NCBI RefSeq assembly: GCF_003626975.1
Contig: NZ_CP032616.1
Span: 3,038,001 to 3,102,000 of the forward strand
Source of the DNA: Pseudomonas sp. DY-1
Lineage (GTDB): Bacteria > Pseudomonadota > Gammaproteobacteria > Pseudomonadales > Pseudomonadaceae
Direction of reading: 5' to 3'
DNA: 64,000 bases
The notes below the pieces were generated by a model. That model ran no database searches, was not told the origin of the DNA, and saw only the letters and a list, made by a program, of their open reading frames with translations. Each line of letters begins with the position of its first letter. The first letter of the stretch is position 1. This document shows, in pieces, positions 41,334 through 51,584 of this stretch. The position numbers were made by a program, and so were the translations under genes.

Positions 41334-41698
41334 CTGACCGGCGTGCTCGCGGGCAAGCGGCGGAGACCCTTGCCCGCAACCACCTTGAAGCCAACGGACT
41401 GCGCTTGCTGTCCCAGAACTGGCTATGCCGACGCGGTGAGCTCGATCTGGTCATGCTCGACGGCGATACAGTAGTATTCGCCGAAGTCCGCTACCGGCGT
41501 CATGCCGGCTGGGGCGGCGCCCTCGAGAGCGTCGATGCCCGCAAGCGCGAAAAACTGGCATACGCCGCCCAGCAGTTCCTCCAACAGGAATCCCGCTGGG
41601 CAAAATACCCTTGTCGATTTGATGTGATTGCCGTCGACGCAATGGACGGTGATTCGCCCCCGCGACTGACCTGGCTGAAGAATGCCTTCGACACCTGA
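41330..41698 (+). CDS. yraN: YraN family (UPF0102) endonuclease-fold protein
   Basis: 122 residues from TTG at 41330, which overlaps the lpoA stop codon; no ATG or GTG start is available in the frame. The UPF0102 core RGELDLVMLDGDTVVFAEVRYRRHAGWGGALESVDARKREKL matches the PD-(D/E)xK-like nuclease fold of the family. The molecular role is unknown. Context is conserved in gammaproteobacteria. Confidence 0.88.
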   Translation: MTDRRARGQAAETLARNHLEANGLRLLSQNWLCRRGELDLVMLDGDTVVFAEVRYRRHAGWGGALESVDARKREKLAYAAQQFLQQESRWAKYPCRFDVIAVDAMDGDSPPRLTWLKNAFDT

Positions 41699-41714
41699 TC
41701 GGTCGCCCCACTGA

Positions 41715-42847
<1,133 letters not shown>

Positions 42848-42863
42848 CCTTGCGGCAAACATG

Positions 42864-42891
42864 AAAAAGGCGATCCGAAGATCGCCTTTTT
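42864..42891. terminator. Bidirectional terminator between dolP and sspB
   Basis: AAAAAGGCGATC pairs with GATCGCCTTTTT around a CGAA tetraloop. It has T-runs in both directions and sits between convergent genes. Confidence 0.93.
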
Positions 42892-42894
42892 TTG

Positions 42895-43323
42895 TTACTT
42901 GACCACTTTCAGACTGGGCCGACCGCTGGGGCGCGAGGGCTCACCTCCCACACCCGGAGGCTCGCCGCCGGACGGACCGTCACCCTCCGGTTCAGGATCA
43001 TCTCCTGGCAATGGCGGCTCCAGGTCGAAGACCATGCCCTGGCCATTTTCCCGCGCATAGATGGCCATGACCGCAGCGGAAGGAACATAGAGGCTGTGGG
43101 CAACACCACCGAAGCGCCCTTCAAAGCTCACTGCATCGTTATCCATGTGCAGATGGCGCACTGCGCTCGGCGAGACGTTGAGCACGATCTGTCCATCATT
43201 GGCGTAGCCCGACGGCACGATTACGCCTGGGTGCTCGGCATTGACCAGCAAATGGGGCGTGCAATCGTTGTCGACGATCCATTCGTAGAGGGCACGGACG
43301 AGGTAGGGGCGACTGGAATTCAT
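42895..43323 (-). CDS. sspB: ClpXP adaptor / stringent starvation protein B
   Basis: 142 residues. SspB delivers ssrA-tagged proteins to ClpXP. The globular domain is RPYLVRALYEWIVDNDCTPHLLVNAEHPGVIVPSGYANDGQIVLNVSPSAVRHL...FGGVAHSLYVPSAAVMAIYARENG. The acidic/Gly/Pro-rich tail ends in the ClpX-binding RPSLKVVK. The ATG at 43323 lies 10 bases after sspA. Confidence 0.95.
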   Translation of the reverse strand: MNSSRPYLVRALYEWIVDNDCTPHLLVNAEHPGVIVPSGYANDGQIVLNVSPSAVRHLHMDNDAVSFEGRFGGVAHSLYVPSAAVMAIYARENGQGMVFDLEPPLPGDDPEPEGDGPSGGEPPGVGGEPSRPSGRPSLKVVK

Positions 43324-43333
43324 CTTGGTCTCC

Positions 43334-43951
43334 TCAGCGCATTTCGCGCTCGGCGGCGGACAGGCTGGCCTGGAAGGAGTCACGGGCAAACGCGCGCTCC
43401 ATGTAGTCCAGAAGAGGCTTGGCCGGCCGCGGCAACTCGATGCCCATCAGGGGAAGGCGCCAGAGAATCGGCAGCAGGCAGCAATCCACCAGGCTGAAAT
43501 CTTCGCTTAGAAAATACGGCTTGTCCGCAAACAGTGGCGAAACACCAGTCAGACTCTCACGCAGTTCCTTGCGCGCAACAGCCTTGTCGGCGTCTTTGTT
43601 ACGCGGATCAAGGATGCGATCTACCAGCGAACACCAATCGCGCTGCACTCGATGAATGAGCAGACGGGTGTTGGCACGCGCTACGGGATAGACCGGCAGC
43701 AGAGGAGGATGGGGATAACGCTCCTCCAGGTACTCCATCACGACAGTGGACTCATAAAGTGCCAGGTCACGATCGACCAAGGTCGGAACGCTGCCGTACG
43801 GATTGACCTCAGCCAGCTTGGGCGGGCAGCGGCCTGGCTCGACATTGATGATCTCGGCGGCGACGCCCTTCTCAGCGAGCACGATACGCACGCGATGGGA
43901 GTAGTGGTCGGCGGGGTCGGAGTAACAGGCCAGCCTGTTGGTGACGGCCAT
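43334..43951 (-). CDS. sspA: Stringent starvation protein A
   Basis: 205 residues, GST-like fold. SspA binds RNA polymerase in starvation and acid-stress responses. Conserved stretches are [62 protein letters not shown] and [22 protein letters not shown] (residue groupings approximate). GGAGG ribosome site before the ATG at 43951. First of the sspA-sspB pair. Confidence 0.94.
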   Translation of the reverse strand: MAVTNRLACYSDPADHYSHRVRIVLAEKGVAAEIINVEPGRCPPKLAEVNPYGSVPTLVDRDLALYESTVVMEYLEERYPHPPLLPVYPVARANTRLLIHRVQRDWCSLVDRILDPRNKDADKAVARKELRESLTGVSPLFADKPYFLSEDFSLVDCCLLPILWRLPLMGIELPRPAKPLLDYMERAFARDSFQASLSAAEREMR

Positions 43952-43986
43952 TGCGTCCTCCTCACATTGGAAAATTTCAGGGGCAG

Positions 43987-44018
43987 AAAAAGCGCGCGCC
44001 CAATAAGGGCGCGCGCTT
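43987..44018 (-). terminator. Terminator after petC
   Basis: AAGCGCGCGCCC pairs with GGGCGCGCGCTT (43990-44001 and 44007-44018) and leads into TTTTC on the minus strand. It separates the bc1 operon from sspA-sspB. Confidence 0.85.
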
Positions 44019-44040
44019 CTTGCAACGGTGCAGCAGTGTA

Positions 44041-44823
44041 TCAGTGCACGTCCTTCCAGTACTCGCGCTTGAGCAGGTAGGCGAACACGAAGAAGAACGC
44101 CAGGTACAGCAGCACGTAGGTACCGATGCGCTGGCTTTCCAGCTTGACCGGGTTGGCGGAGTAGGCGAGGAAGGTAACCAGATTCTGGACCTTCTCGTCG
44201 AACTCAGCCTCGGTCAGTTTGCCGGTCTTCGGCATTACGGTCAGCTGATCACAGGCTTCGTGGGTCAGCGGAGCGCCGGTCAGCGGATCGAACTGCTTAT
44301 TGCCGCCCTCAACCACTTGAACCTGCTTGCAACCAATGACCTGACGGCCCTGCAGGCCGACCAGGACGTTCGGCATGCCGACGTTCGGGAAGACCTTGTT
44401 GTTCACGCCCCACGGACGCGCAGGATCCTCATAGAAGGAACGCAGGTAGCTGTACAGCCAGTCAGTGCCGCGTACGCGTGCAACCAAGGTCAGGTCAGGC
44501 GGAGCAGCACCGAACCAGGTCTTGGCGTCTTGCGGCTGCATACCAATCTTCATGTGGTCGCCAATCTTGGCGCCAGTGAGGACCAGGTTCTGCAGCATGA
44601 GGTCTTCCGGAATGCCCAGATCCTTGCCCACGCGCTCATAGCGCTGGAACTTGGCGCTGTGACAGCCCATGCAGTAGTTCGCGAAAGTACGCGCGCCGTC
44701 CTGCATTGCAGCCTTGTCGGTCAGGTCGATGTCGACCTTGTCCAGATGCACGTCATGGCCACCGGCGGCGAAAGACAGAGCCGGCAGCGCAGCGAAAACA
44801 AATGCAGCAAATAGCTTTTTCAT
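44041..44823 (-). CDS. petC: Ubiquinol-cytochrome c reductase, cytochrome c1
   Basis: 260 residues. Signal peptide [21 protein letters not shown], haem-binding CMGCH (about residue 55), [27 protein letters not shown], the Met axial-ligand region NVGMPNVL, and a C-terminal anchor helix [27 protein letters not shown]. It is an electron carrier in complex III. The start shares a base with the petB stop codon (TGATG). Confidence 0.96.
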   Translation of the reverse strand: MKKLFAAFVFAALPALSFAAGGHDVHLDKVDIDLTDKAAMQDGARTFANYCMGCHSAKFQRYERVGKDLGIPEDLMLQNLVLTGAKIGDHMKIGMQPQDAKTWFGAAPPDLTLVARVRGTDWLYSYLRSFYEDPARPWGVNNKVFPNVGMPNVLVGLQGRQVIGCKQVQVVEGGNKQFDPLTGAPLTHEACDQLTVMPKTGKLTEAEFDEKVQNLVTFLAYSANPVKLESQRIGTYVLLYLAFFFVFAYLLKREYWKDVH

Positions 44824-46034
44824 CAGCCTGTCACCCTTTCCGGTACCGGTTTGGTTTTTTCCATCCTTGTGTAGAACGGCATCAGGATGAAGTACGCGAA
44901 GTACAGGATGGTGCACACCTGCGACAGCAGAGTACGGCCCGGAGTCGGCGCCAGAACGCCCAGCACGCCGAGGATGATGAAGGAGATGCAGAACACCAGC
45001 AGCCAGATCTTGCTCAGCCAGCCTTTGTAACGCATGGACTTCACCGGGCTGCGATCCAGCCACGGCAGAACGAACAGCACGGCGATCGCAGCACCCATGG
45101 CGATAACACCGAGAAGCTTGTCCGGTACCGCACGCAGAATCGCGTAGAACGGAGTGAAGTACCAAACCGGTGCAATGTGCTCAGGAGTCTTGAACGGGTT
45201 GGCCTGTTCGAAGTTCGGCTTCTCGAGGAAGTACCCCCCCATCTCCGGGAAGAAGAACACCACGAAGCAGAACACGAAGAGGAACACCACCACGCCGACG
45301 ATATCTTTCACCGAGTAGTAGGGGTGGAACGCAATGCCGTCCAGCGGAATGCCGTTCTCGTCCTTCTTCTTCTTGATATCCACGCCGTCCGGGTTGTTCG
45401 AACCCACTTCGTGCAGCGCCAGGATGTGCAGCACGACCAGGCCGAGCAAGACGATCGGCAGAGCGATCACGTGCAGGGCGAAGAAGCGATTCAGGGTGAT
45501 GCCCGAAATCAGGTAGTCACCACGAATCCACTGGGTCAGGTCGTCGCCCACGACAGGGATGGCACCGAACAGCGAGATGATCACCTGAGCACCCCAATAG
45601 GACATCTGGCCCCAGGGCAGCAGGTAGCCCATGAAGGCCTCGGCCATCAGGGCGAGGTAGATCAGCATGCCGAAGATCCACACCAGCTCTCGCGGCTTCT
45701 GGTAGGAGCCGTAGAGCAGACCGCGGAACATGTGCAGGTAGACAACGATGAAGAACGCCGATGCACCCGTGGAGTGCAGGTATCGGATGATCCAGCCGTA
45801 CTCCACGTCGCGCATGATGTACTCAACGGACGCAAAGGCTTCTTCGGCGGACGGAGTGAAGCTCATGGTCAGCCAGATACCGGTGAGGATCTGGTTTACC
45901 AGTACCAGCAGTGCCAGCGAACCGAAGAAATAGAAGAAGTTGAAGTTCTTCGGGGCGTAGTACTTGCTCAGATGGTCTTCCCACATCTTGGTCGCGGGGA
46001 AGCGCGCATCGACCCATTCCATGAATTTGCTCAT
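44823..46034 (-). CDS. petB: Ubiquinol-cytochrome c reductase, cytochrome b
   Basis: 403 residues with eight to nine transmembrane helices. It holds the two b haems and the quinone sites. Key stretches are the haem-ligand histidines in YLHSTGASAFFIVVYLHMFRGL and FFALHVIALPIVLLGLVVLHILALHEVG. GYLLPWGQMSYWGAQVI and the PEWY-like PVWYFTPFYAILRAVPDKL form the Qo site; the motif reads PVWY here. It overlaps petA and petC by one base each. Confidence 0.96.
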   Translation of the reverse strand: MSKFMEWVDARFPATKMWEDHLSKYYAPKNFNFFYFFGSLALLVLVNQILTGIWLTMSFTPSAEEAFASVEYIMRDVEYGWIIRYLHSTGASAFFIVVYLHMFRGLLYGSYQKPRELVWIFGMLIYLALMAEAFMGYLLPWGQMSYWGAQVIISLFGAIPVVGDDLTQWIRGDYLISGITLNRFFALHVIALPIVLLGLVVLHILALHEVGSNNPDGVDIKKKKDENGIPLDGIAFHPYYSVKDIVGVVVFLFVFCFVVFFFPEMGGYFLEKPNFEQANPFKTPEHIAPVWYFTPFYAILRAVPDKLLGVIAMGAAIAVLFVLPWLDRSPVKSMRYKGWLSKIWLLVFCISFIILGVLGVLAPTPGRTLLSQVCTILYFAYFILMPFYTRMEKTKPVPERVTG

Positions 46035-46627
46035 CAGGCCTTCTCCTGGTCCACACCGACGACGATGACGTCATCCGACTCGTACGAGTACGGCGGCACC
46101 GGCAGGTTCAGAGGCGCGGGCTGCGCCTTGTAGACACGACCGGCGAGATCGTAACGGGAGCCGTGGCAGGGACAGAAGTAGCCGCCTACCCACTCAGCAC
46201 CCAGGTCAGCCGGGGCAACTTCCGGACGGAAGGACGGCGAGCAGCCAAGGTGGGTGCAGATGCCGACCAGTACCAGGATTTCCGGCTTGATCGAACGGTT
46301 TACCGGATCCACATAGGTCGGCTGAACCGACGCTTTGGATTCTGGGTCTGCTATGCGGTCGTGGATCTTTGGCAGGTTCGCCAGGATCTCTTCAGTACGA
46401 CGCACGATGAACACCGGCTGACCGCGCCATTCGGCAATGATCTGCTGGCCTGCCTCGACCTTGCTTATATTCACCTTGACCGGTGCACCCGCGGCCTTGG
46501 CCTTGGCACTGGGCAGCCATGACCCCACGAACGGGACCGCAGCCCCCACCGCTCCCGCCGCACCAACCACGGACGTGGCCGCTACGAGGAAGCGACGCCG
46601 GCCTGCATTCACGCCGTCATTGCTCAT
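46034..46627 (-). CDS. petA: Ubiquinol-cytochrome c reductase, Rieske iron-sulfur subunit
   Basis: 197 residues. A Tat-type signal anchor (RRRFLVAATSVVGAAGAVGAAVPF) precedes the Rieske domain, whose 2Fe-2S ligands lie in CTHLGC and CPCHGS. It is the first gene of petA-petB-petC. Its 254-base upstream region carries a RegA/RoxR-like dyad (46794-46812). Confidence 0.97.
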   Translation of the reverse strand: MSNDGVNAGRRRFLVAATSVVGAAGAVGAAVPFVGSWLPSAKAKAAGAPVKVNISKVEAGQQIIAEWRGQPVFIVRRTEEILANLPKIHDRIADPESKASVQPTYVDPVNRSIKPEILVLVGICTHLGCSPSFRPEVAPADLGAEWVGGYFCPCHGSRYDLAGRVYKAQPAPLNLPVPPYSYESDDVIVVGVDQEKA

Positions 46628-46793
46628 TCAGTCGTCTCCCATCAGCTTTTGTGGCCCGTTGTTCAGGCCTCTACTAAGTAAAAAATCGAGCCGCGCAAAA
46701 AATTCGCCAAATGGTAAAGAAAACCCCCTTTCCTGACAAGGTAATAGCCGGATACAAATAGCCCGAAAGCCTTGATTGGCGGGGGATCCGCAT

Positions 46794-46812
46794 GTGCGAC
46801 AAGCTGTCGCAC
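46794..46812. promoter_or_regulatory. Perfect dyad resembling a RegA/PrrA/RoxR-family site
   Basis: GTGCGACAAGCTGTCGCAC: an 8-bp perfect inverted repeat with a 3-base centre, 167-185 bases upstream of petA. It fits the YGCGRC(R)-spacer-GNCGC pattern of RegA-family redox regulators. Pseudomonads carry the homologue RoxR. No T-run follows, so it is not a terminator. Confidence 0.5.
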
Positions 46813-46830
46813 GGACAAATTCTTCACGCA

Positions 46831-46866
46831 TAAAAAAACGCCCAGTTCCGAAGAAACTGGGCGCTT
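46831..46866 (-). terminator. Terminator after rpsI
   Basis: CGCCCAGTT (46839-46847) pairs with AACTGGGCG (46855-46863), followed on the minus strand by a run of seven T. Confidence 0.9.
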
Positions 46867-46881
46867 TTCGCAAGCGTCGAA

Positions 46882-47274
46882 TTAACGCTTGGAGTACTGC
46901 GGACGCTTACGCGCTTTGCGCAGACCGACTTTCTTACGCTCAACTTCGCGAGCATCGCGAGTCACGTAGCCGGCCTTACGCAGCGGGCTGCGCAGGGTCT
47001 CGTCGTATTCGATCAGGGCGCGAGTAATGCCGTGGCGGATAGCACCGGCCTGACCGCTTACACCACCGCCAACGACGGTGACATAGATATCGAATTTCTC
47101 AACAGTCTCGGTCAGCTCCAGCGGCTGACGCACGACCATGCGAGCGGTTTCGCGGCCGAAGAAAGTATCCAGGCTGCGGTTGTTGATGGAGATCTTGCCA
47201 GTACCCGGACGCAGGAAGACGCGTGCGGTAGCAGTCTTACGACGGCCGGTGCCGTAATTTTGAGTCGCCGACAT
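46882..47274 (-). CDS. rpsI: 30S ribosomal protein S9 (uS9)
   Basis: 130 residues. Begins [20 protein letters not shown] and ends with the basic tail [11 protein letters not shown] that reaches the ribosomal P site. It follows rplM by 15 bases as in other bacteria. Confidence 0.98.
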   Translation of the reverse strand: MSATQNYGTGRRKTATARVFLRPGTGKISINNRSLDTFFGRETARMVVRQPLELTETVEKFDIYVTVVGGGVSGQAGAIRHGITRALIEYDETLRSPLRKAGYVTRDAREVERKKVGLRKARKRPQYSKR

Positions 47275-47289
47275 AATGAACTTATCCCG

Positions 47290-47718
47290 TTAAATCTTCA
47301 GTTCTTGGGGCTGCTGAGCGGTGTGCGGGTGAACAGCACCCTTGTACACCTTCAGCTTGCGATACATGTCGCGGCCCAGCGGGTTTTTCGGCAGCATGCC
47401 TTTGACCGCGGTCTCGATCACGCGCTCGGGGGCCTTGGCAATCAGCTTCTCGAAGTTGATTTCCTTGATGCCACCCGGGAAGCCGGAGTGCGAGTAGTAC
47501 ATCTTGTCGGTGGTCTTTGCACCGGTAACACGAACCTGCTCGGCATTGATCACGACGATGTAGTCGCCGGTATCAACGTGAGGGGTGTATTCGGGCTTGT
47601 GCTTGCCACGCAGACGGCTGGCAATTTCGGTGGCCAGACGACCCAGGGTCTGACCTGCAGCGTCGACGACGTACCAGTCGCGCTTAACAGTTTCCGGTTT
47701 TGCAGTAAAAGTCTTCAT
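47290..47718 (-). CDS. rplM: 50S ribosomal protein L13 (uL13)
   Basis: 142 residues. [52 protein letters not shown], then [25 protein letters not shown], is the full L13 pattern. First gene of rplM-rpsI. A sigma70-like promoter lies at 47760-47788. Confidence 0.98.
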   Translation of the reverse strand: MKTFTAKPETVKRDWYVVDAAGQTLGRLATEIASRLRGKHKPEYTPHVDTGDYIVVINAEQVRVTGAKTTDKMYYSHSGFPGGIKEINFEKLIAKAPERVIETAVKGMLPKNPLGRDMYRKLKVYKGAVHPHTAQQPQELKI

Positions 47719-47759
47719 TCGCTATAGCCTCAGGGGCCGCCCTGAAAATTAGACGGCGG

Positions 47760-47788
47760 ATCTTACTGAATAGTGCTCGCCCTGACAA
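47760..47788 (-). promoter_or_regulatory. Promoter of rplM-rpsI
   Basis: Minus strand TTGTCA (47788-47783) and TAAGAT (47765-47760) with a 17-base spacer, about 42 bases before the rplM ATG. The spacing leaves a short leader. Confidence 0.7.
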
Positions 47789-47860
47789 GGTCAGAGACAG
47801 CCGGAAACAGACGCTATCGGGGGCTCGGGTCAGCGCGTCCGCTACGGCAAGGGTTGTTCG

Positions 47861-47909
47861 GCAGGCTAGGCATCCCCGCCTTCCTTCTTCGCAGGCTAGG
47901 CATCCCCGC
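47861..47909. repeat. Two direct copies of a 19-bp sequence, 30-bp period
   Basis: GCAGGCTAGGCATCCCCGC occurs at 47861-47879 and again at 47891-47909, separated by CTTCCTTCTTC. It lies upstream of the rplM promoter and about 85 bases before the aldo-keto reductase start. Confidence 0.8.
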
Positions 47910-47993
47910 AAAGAAAGCCGCGGAATTATGCCGATTGCAGGAAAAAATTCAACCTGATTTCATGCATCCTTTACAAAAACGCAGGAGGCAGCG

Positions 47994-49031
47994 ATGGAAT
48001 ACCGCCAACTTGGCCGCACTGATCTCAAAGTCAGCAGCCTTTGCCTGGGCACCATGACCTGGGGCGAGCAGAACACCGAGTCAGAAGCCTTCGCCCAGAT
48101 CGAGCGCGCCAAAGGCTACGGCATTAATTTCATGGACACGGCGGAGATGTACCCGGTACCGCCTCGCGCGGAAACCTATAGCGCCACCGAAACCATCATC
48201 GGCAACTGGTTCGCCAAGCATCGTGACCGCGCAGACTGGGTCCTGGCGAGCAAAGTGGCTGGCCCGGGAAATGGCATCAGTCATATTCGCGGCGGCAACC
48301 TCAAGCACAACCGAGAGCACATCACCGCCGCCCTGGATGCCAGCCTCAAACGCCTGCAGACCGATTGGATCGACCTCTACCAACTGCACTGGCCTGAGCG
48401 CAGCACCAACTTCTTCGGCCAGCTCGGCTACCAACACAAGGACGAAGCGTTCACCCCCCTTCAGGAAACCCTCGAGGTGCTCGGCGAACAGGTCAAGGCG
48501 GGCAAGATCCGCCACATCGGCCTGTCCAACGAAACGCCCTGGGGCACCATGAAGTTCCTCCAGCTCGCCGATCAGCTCGGCCTGCCACGCGTCGCTTCCA
48601 TCCAGAACCCCTACAACCTGCTCAACCGCAGCTTCGAAGTGGGCCTGGCGGAAGTGGCGATGCGCGAGCAATGCGGCCTCCTCGCCTATTCCCCCATGGC
48701 ATTCGGCATGCTTTCCGGCAAGTACGAGAACGGTGCTCGCCCTGCGAACGCCCGGATAACCCTGTTCAGTCGCTTCACCCGCTACACCAACCCGCAGTCT
48801 CAGGCAGCCTGCTCGCGTTACGTGCAACTCGCTAGGGAACACGGTCTGGATCCAGCGCAGATGGCGCTTGCCTTTGTCACTGCCCAACCTTTCGTGACCA
48901 GCAACATCATTGGCGCCACTTCCCTTGAGCAATTGGAGACAAACCTGCGCAGTACCGAGCTGAGACTTTCCGAAGGCGTTCTGGAAGGCATTGCCGCCAT
49001 CCACAAGGACCAACCGAACCCGGCTCCCTGA
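47994..49031 (+). CDS. NADP(H)-dependent aldo-keto reductase (Tas family)
   Basis: 345 residues, the length of E. coli Tas. It is a TIM-barrel reductase. MEYRQLGRTDLKVSSLCLGTMTWGEQNTE and the catalytic tetrad regions NFMDTAEMYP (Asp, Tyr) and VLASKVAGP (Lys) are clear. A His in YQLHWPERSTNFFG and the coenzyme-binding C-terminus TSNIIGATSLEQLETNL are also present. GGAGG precedes the ATG. The physiological substrate is unknown. Confidence 0.9.
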   Translation: MEYRQLGRTDLKVSSLCLGTMTWGEQNTESEAFAQIERAKGYGINFMDTAEMYPVPPRAETYSATETIIGNWFAKHRDRADWVLASKVAGPGNGISHIRGGNLKHNREHITAALDASLKRLQTDWIDLYQLHWPERSTNFFGQLGYQHKDEAFTPLQETLEVLGEQVKAGKIRHIGLSNETPWGTMKFLQLADQLGLPRVASIQNPYNLLNRSFEVGLAEVAMREQCGLLAYSPMAFGMLSGKYENGARPANARITLFSRFTRYTNPQSQAACSRYVQLAREHGLDPAQMALAFVTAQPFVTSNIIGATSLEQLETNLRSTELRLSEGVLEGIAAIHKDQPNPAP

Positions 49032-49034
49032 GAA

Positions 49035-49065
49035 CAAGAAAGCCCGGCAATCGCCGGGCTTCTTG
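49035..49065. terminator. Terminator between the aldo-keto reductase and acyl-CoA dehydrogenase genes
   Basis: CAAGAA(A)GCCCGGC pairs with GCCGGGCTTCTTG across a short AATC-type loop with one bulged A, followed by CTTTTG. It serves two convergent genes. Confidence 0.8.
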
Positions 49066-49081
49066 CTTTTGCAGAGGTAGG

Positions 49082-50221
49082 TCAAACCAGGGAACGGGCG
49101 ATGATCTCCTTCATGATCTCGTTGGTACCGGCATAAATCCGCTGCACCCGCGCATCCGCCCAGGCCCGAGCTACCGCGTATTCCCACATGAAACCGTATC
49201 CACCGTGCAGCTGCACGCATTCGTCCAGCACCTTGCACTGGAGGTCAGTACCCCAGTACTTGAGCATCGCCGCCGTCGGCACATCCAGCTTGCCTTGCAG
49301 GTGCAGCTCCAGGCAGCGATCAACGAAAACGCGGCCGATCTGGATCTCCGTTGCCATCTCCGCCAGCTTGAAACGGGTGTTCTGGAACTCGGCGACAGAT
49401 TTACCGAACGCCTTGCGCTCACGTGTGTAGTCCAGGGTCCAGTTAAGCGCCGCTTCGGCCGACGCCAGGGCACCGATGCCGACGGTCAGGCGCTCCTGAG
49501 GAAGCTCCTGCATCAGATAGGCGAATCCCATGCCGGCCTGTCCTAGCAGGTTTTCCTTTGGAACCCGAACATCCTGGAAGAACAGCTCGGATGTGTCCTG
49601 AGCCTTCATGCCGACCTTTTCCAGCCGCTTGCCCTTGGCAAAGCCGGGGGTTCCCGCCTCGACCAGGAATAGGCTGGTGCCTTTCGCCCCCGCCTTCGGG
49701 TCGGTCTTGGCGACCACGATCACCAGATCAGCGAGGAAGCCGTTGGTAATGAATGTCTTGGAGCCGTTGATGACGTAATCGTCGCCGTCCAGTACCGCAG
49801 TGGTTTTCACGCCCTGGAGGTCAGAACCGGCACCGGGCTCAGTCATGGCAATGGCCGTCACCAGCTCACCACTGACCAGTCTGGGTAGATACTTCAGCTT
49901 CTGCGCCTCGGAACCGTAATGAAGGATGTACGGTGCAACGATGTCGGAATGCAGGGAGAAGCCGATACCAGTCAGACCCAGGCGGCCGATCTCTTCGATC
50001 ACCACCGCACTGTAGAGAAAGTCGGCGCCCATCCCGCCGTACTCTTCCGGGATATGCGAGCAAAGCATTCCGGCCTCACCCGCCTTGTTCCATAGGGCGC
50101 GATCGATGTGGCCGTCCTTTTCCCACTGGTGGTGGTAAGGCACTGCCTCCTGCTCGAGGAACTTGCGCACACTGTCGCGGAATAGTTCGTGATCGGAGCT
50201 GAACAGGGTTCTTGGGATCAT
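49082..50221 (-). CDS. Acyl-CoA dehydrogenase, long-chain (LCAD/ACADL) type
   Basis: 379 residues. FAD enzyme for the first step of fatty-acid or branched acyl-CoA oxidation. IPRTLFSSDHELFRDSVRKF, MTEPGAGSDLQGVKTTA, TFITNGFLADLVIVVA and KAQDTSELFFQDVRVP follow mammalian ACADL closely. The usual MCAD-type Glu in YEGT is Ala here (IYAGTNEI). The catalytic base is expected to be the Glu in MQELPQERLTVG, as in LCAD and isovaleryl-CoA dehydrogenase. The ATG at 50221 begins the family sequence. The acyl substrate is not determined. Confidence 0.9.
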   Translation of the reverse strand: MIPRTLFSSDHELFRDSVRKFLEQEAVPYHHQWEKDGHIDRALWNKAGEAGMLCSHIPEEYGGMGADFLYSAVVIEEIGRLGLTGIGFSLHSDIVAPYILHYGSEAQKLKYLPRLVSGELVTAIAMTEPGAGSDLQGVKTTAVLDGDDYVINGSKTFITNGFLADLVIVVAKTDPKAGAKGTSLFLVEAGTPGFAKGKRLEKVGMKAQDTSELFFQDVRVPKENLLGQAGMGFAYLMQELPQERLTVGIGALASAEAALNWTLDYTRERKAFGKSVAEFQNTRFKLAEMATEIQIGRVFVDRCLELHLQGKLDVPTAAMLKYWGTDLQCKVLDECVQLHGGYGFMWEYAVARAWADARVQRIYAGTNEIMKEIIARSLV

Positions 50222-50372
50222 GGCATCACCTTGGAATGACACTGCGTGTCGTATGGGGTCAGAGGCAACCGACTCTAGGCCAGTCCCCTCCCCCGCCACA
50301 CTGGACACTTAGGACAAAAAATAAGACGATCCAGCCGCAGAATGACCGCTTTCCCCTAATAAGAACAACACC

Positions 50373-51371
50373 ATGAGTATTACGCAGTCCCCCAACCTTC
50401 GACAGGTCAGCATCCTGGCCATCGATGGCGTCTTCGCCTCCACCCTCATGCAGGCCAAGGACTTCTTCCACATGGCCAGCTTGCGCTTCGGCAAGCTCCA
50501 GGGTAAAGGCCTCACACCTGCTTTCCGGACCCGCCTGGTCAGCCCTGATGGCCTGCCAGTCGACAGCTTCAGCGACGTGAAAGTCCCAGTCGACGGGCCG
50601 CTGGACGACGCAGAGATCATCATCATCCCTGCCTTCTGGGGCGACTTCGATGCCCTGCTATCTCGTTATCCGCAAGTCTGCGAATGGCTGCGCGCGCGTC
50701 ACGCCGCCGGCAGCGCCATCTGTGGCGAGGCCACTGGTGTGTTCTGGATGGCCCAAGCGGGGCTTCTGGATGGAAAGGAAGCCACTACTTACTGGCGCTT
50801 CTTTGGTGAGTTCGCCGAACGCTTCCCCAGGGTATTGCTGAACCAGGACAAGCATCTTTCCGACGCCGACAACCTCTACTGCGCTGGCGGCGTCACCTCG
50901 GCCTGCGATCTCTATATCTACCTGATCGAACGCTTCTGTGGCGCCGGCATCGCTCAGGCGGTGGCCCGTGACATTCTCTATGAAGTCCAACGCAGCTATA
51001 CCCCGGGCCGCATCGGCTTCGGCGGACAGAAGCTGCACCACGACATGACCATCCTGCAGATCCAGCAATGGCTGGAAGACCACTTCGCCGACAAATTCCG
51101 CTTCGAGGACGTGGCCCGCGACCACGGTATGAGCATTCGCAACTTCATGCGGCGCTTCCAGGCAGCCACTGGCGACAAGCCCCTGCATTACCTTCAAAGG
51201 TTACGCATCGAAACAGCAAAGGGGCTTCTTTCGGGTACGCGCAAGAGCATCAAGACCATCAGTTACGAGGTGGGCTACGACGACGCCAGCTTCTTCGCCC
51301 GCCTGTTCCGCCAGCACACCCAGCTCTCTCCGAACCAATACCGGCACCAGTACCAGCAGAAAGGTGAGTGA
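50373..51371 (+). CDS. GlxA-type AraC family transcriptional regulator
   Basis: 332 residues. The N-terminal DJ-1/PfpI-like domain (about 10-190) has SAICGEATGVFWMAQAGLLDGKEATTYW, with Cys at the nucleophile-elbow position. The C-terminal AraC HTH domain (about 220-325) includes RFEDVARDHGMSIRNFMRRFQAATGDKPLHYLQRLRIETAKGLL and TISYEVGYDDASFFARLFRQHTQLSPNQYR. The ligand is unknown. It is divergent from the acyl-CoA dehydrogenase gene (151 bases apart), which it may regulate. Confidence 0.9.
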   Translation: MSITQSPNLRQVSILAIDGVFASTLMQAKDFFHMASLRFGKLQGKGLTPAFRTRLVSPDGLPVDSFSDVKVPVDGPLDDAEIIIIPAFWGDFDALLSRYPQVCEWLRARHAAGSAICGEATGVFWMAQAGLLDGKEATTYWRFFGEFAERFPRVLLNQDKHLSDADNLYCAGGVTSACDLYIYLIERFCGAGIAQAVARDILYEVQRSYTPGRIGFGGQKLHHDMTILQIQQWLEDHFADKFRFEDVARDHGMSIRNFMRRFQAATGDKPLHYLQRLRIETAKGLLSGTRKSIKTISYEVGYDDASFFARLFRQHTQLSPNQYRHQYQQKGE

Positions 51372-51584
51372 AGCGGAGTTCGCTCACGCTCAGCTCATGC
51401 ACCTGCCGCTGCAGCAGTCCCGCTGGCGCTAGCCAGCGATTCCGCCACCTCCTGGCACTGCCATCCCAAGGATGGGTTGGCCCCATGCCTCATCGCCCTA
51501 TGATCGGCCCATGCCCGAACGGGTTGCCCAGACCCCGCGCCTGTCATCGCGCGGGAGGAAAACAACAAGAAAAGGTCCATCGCC

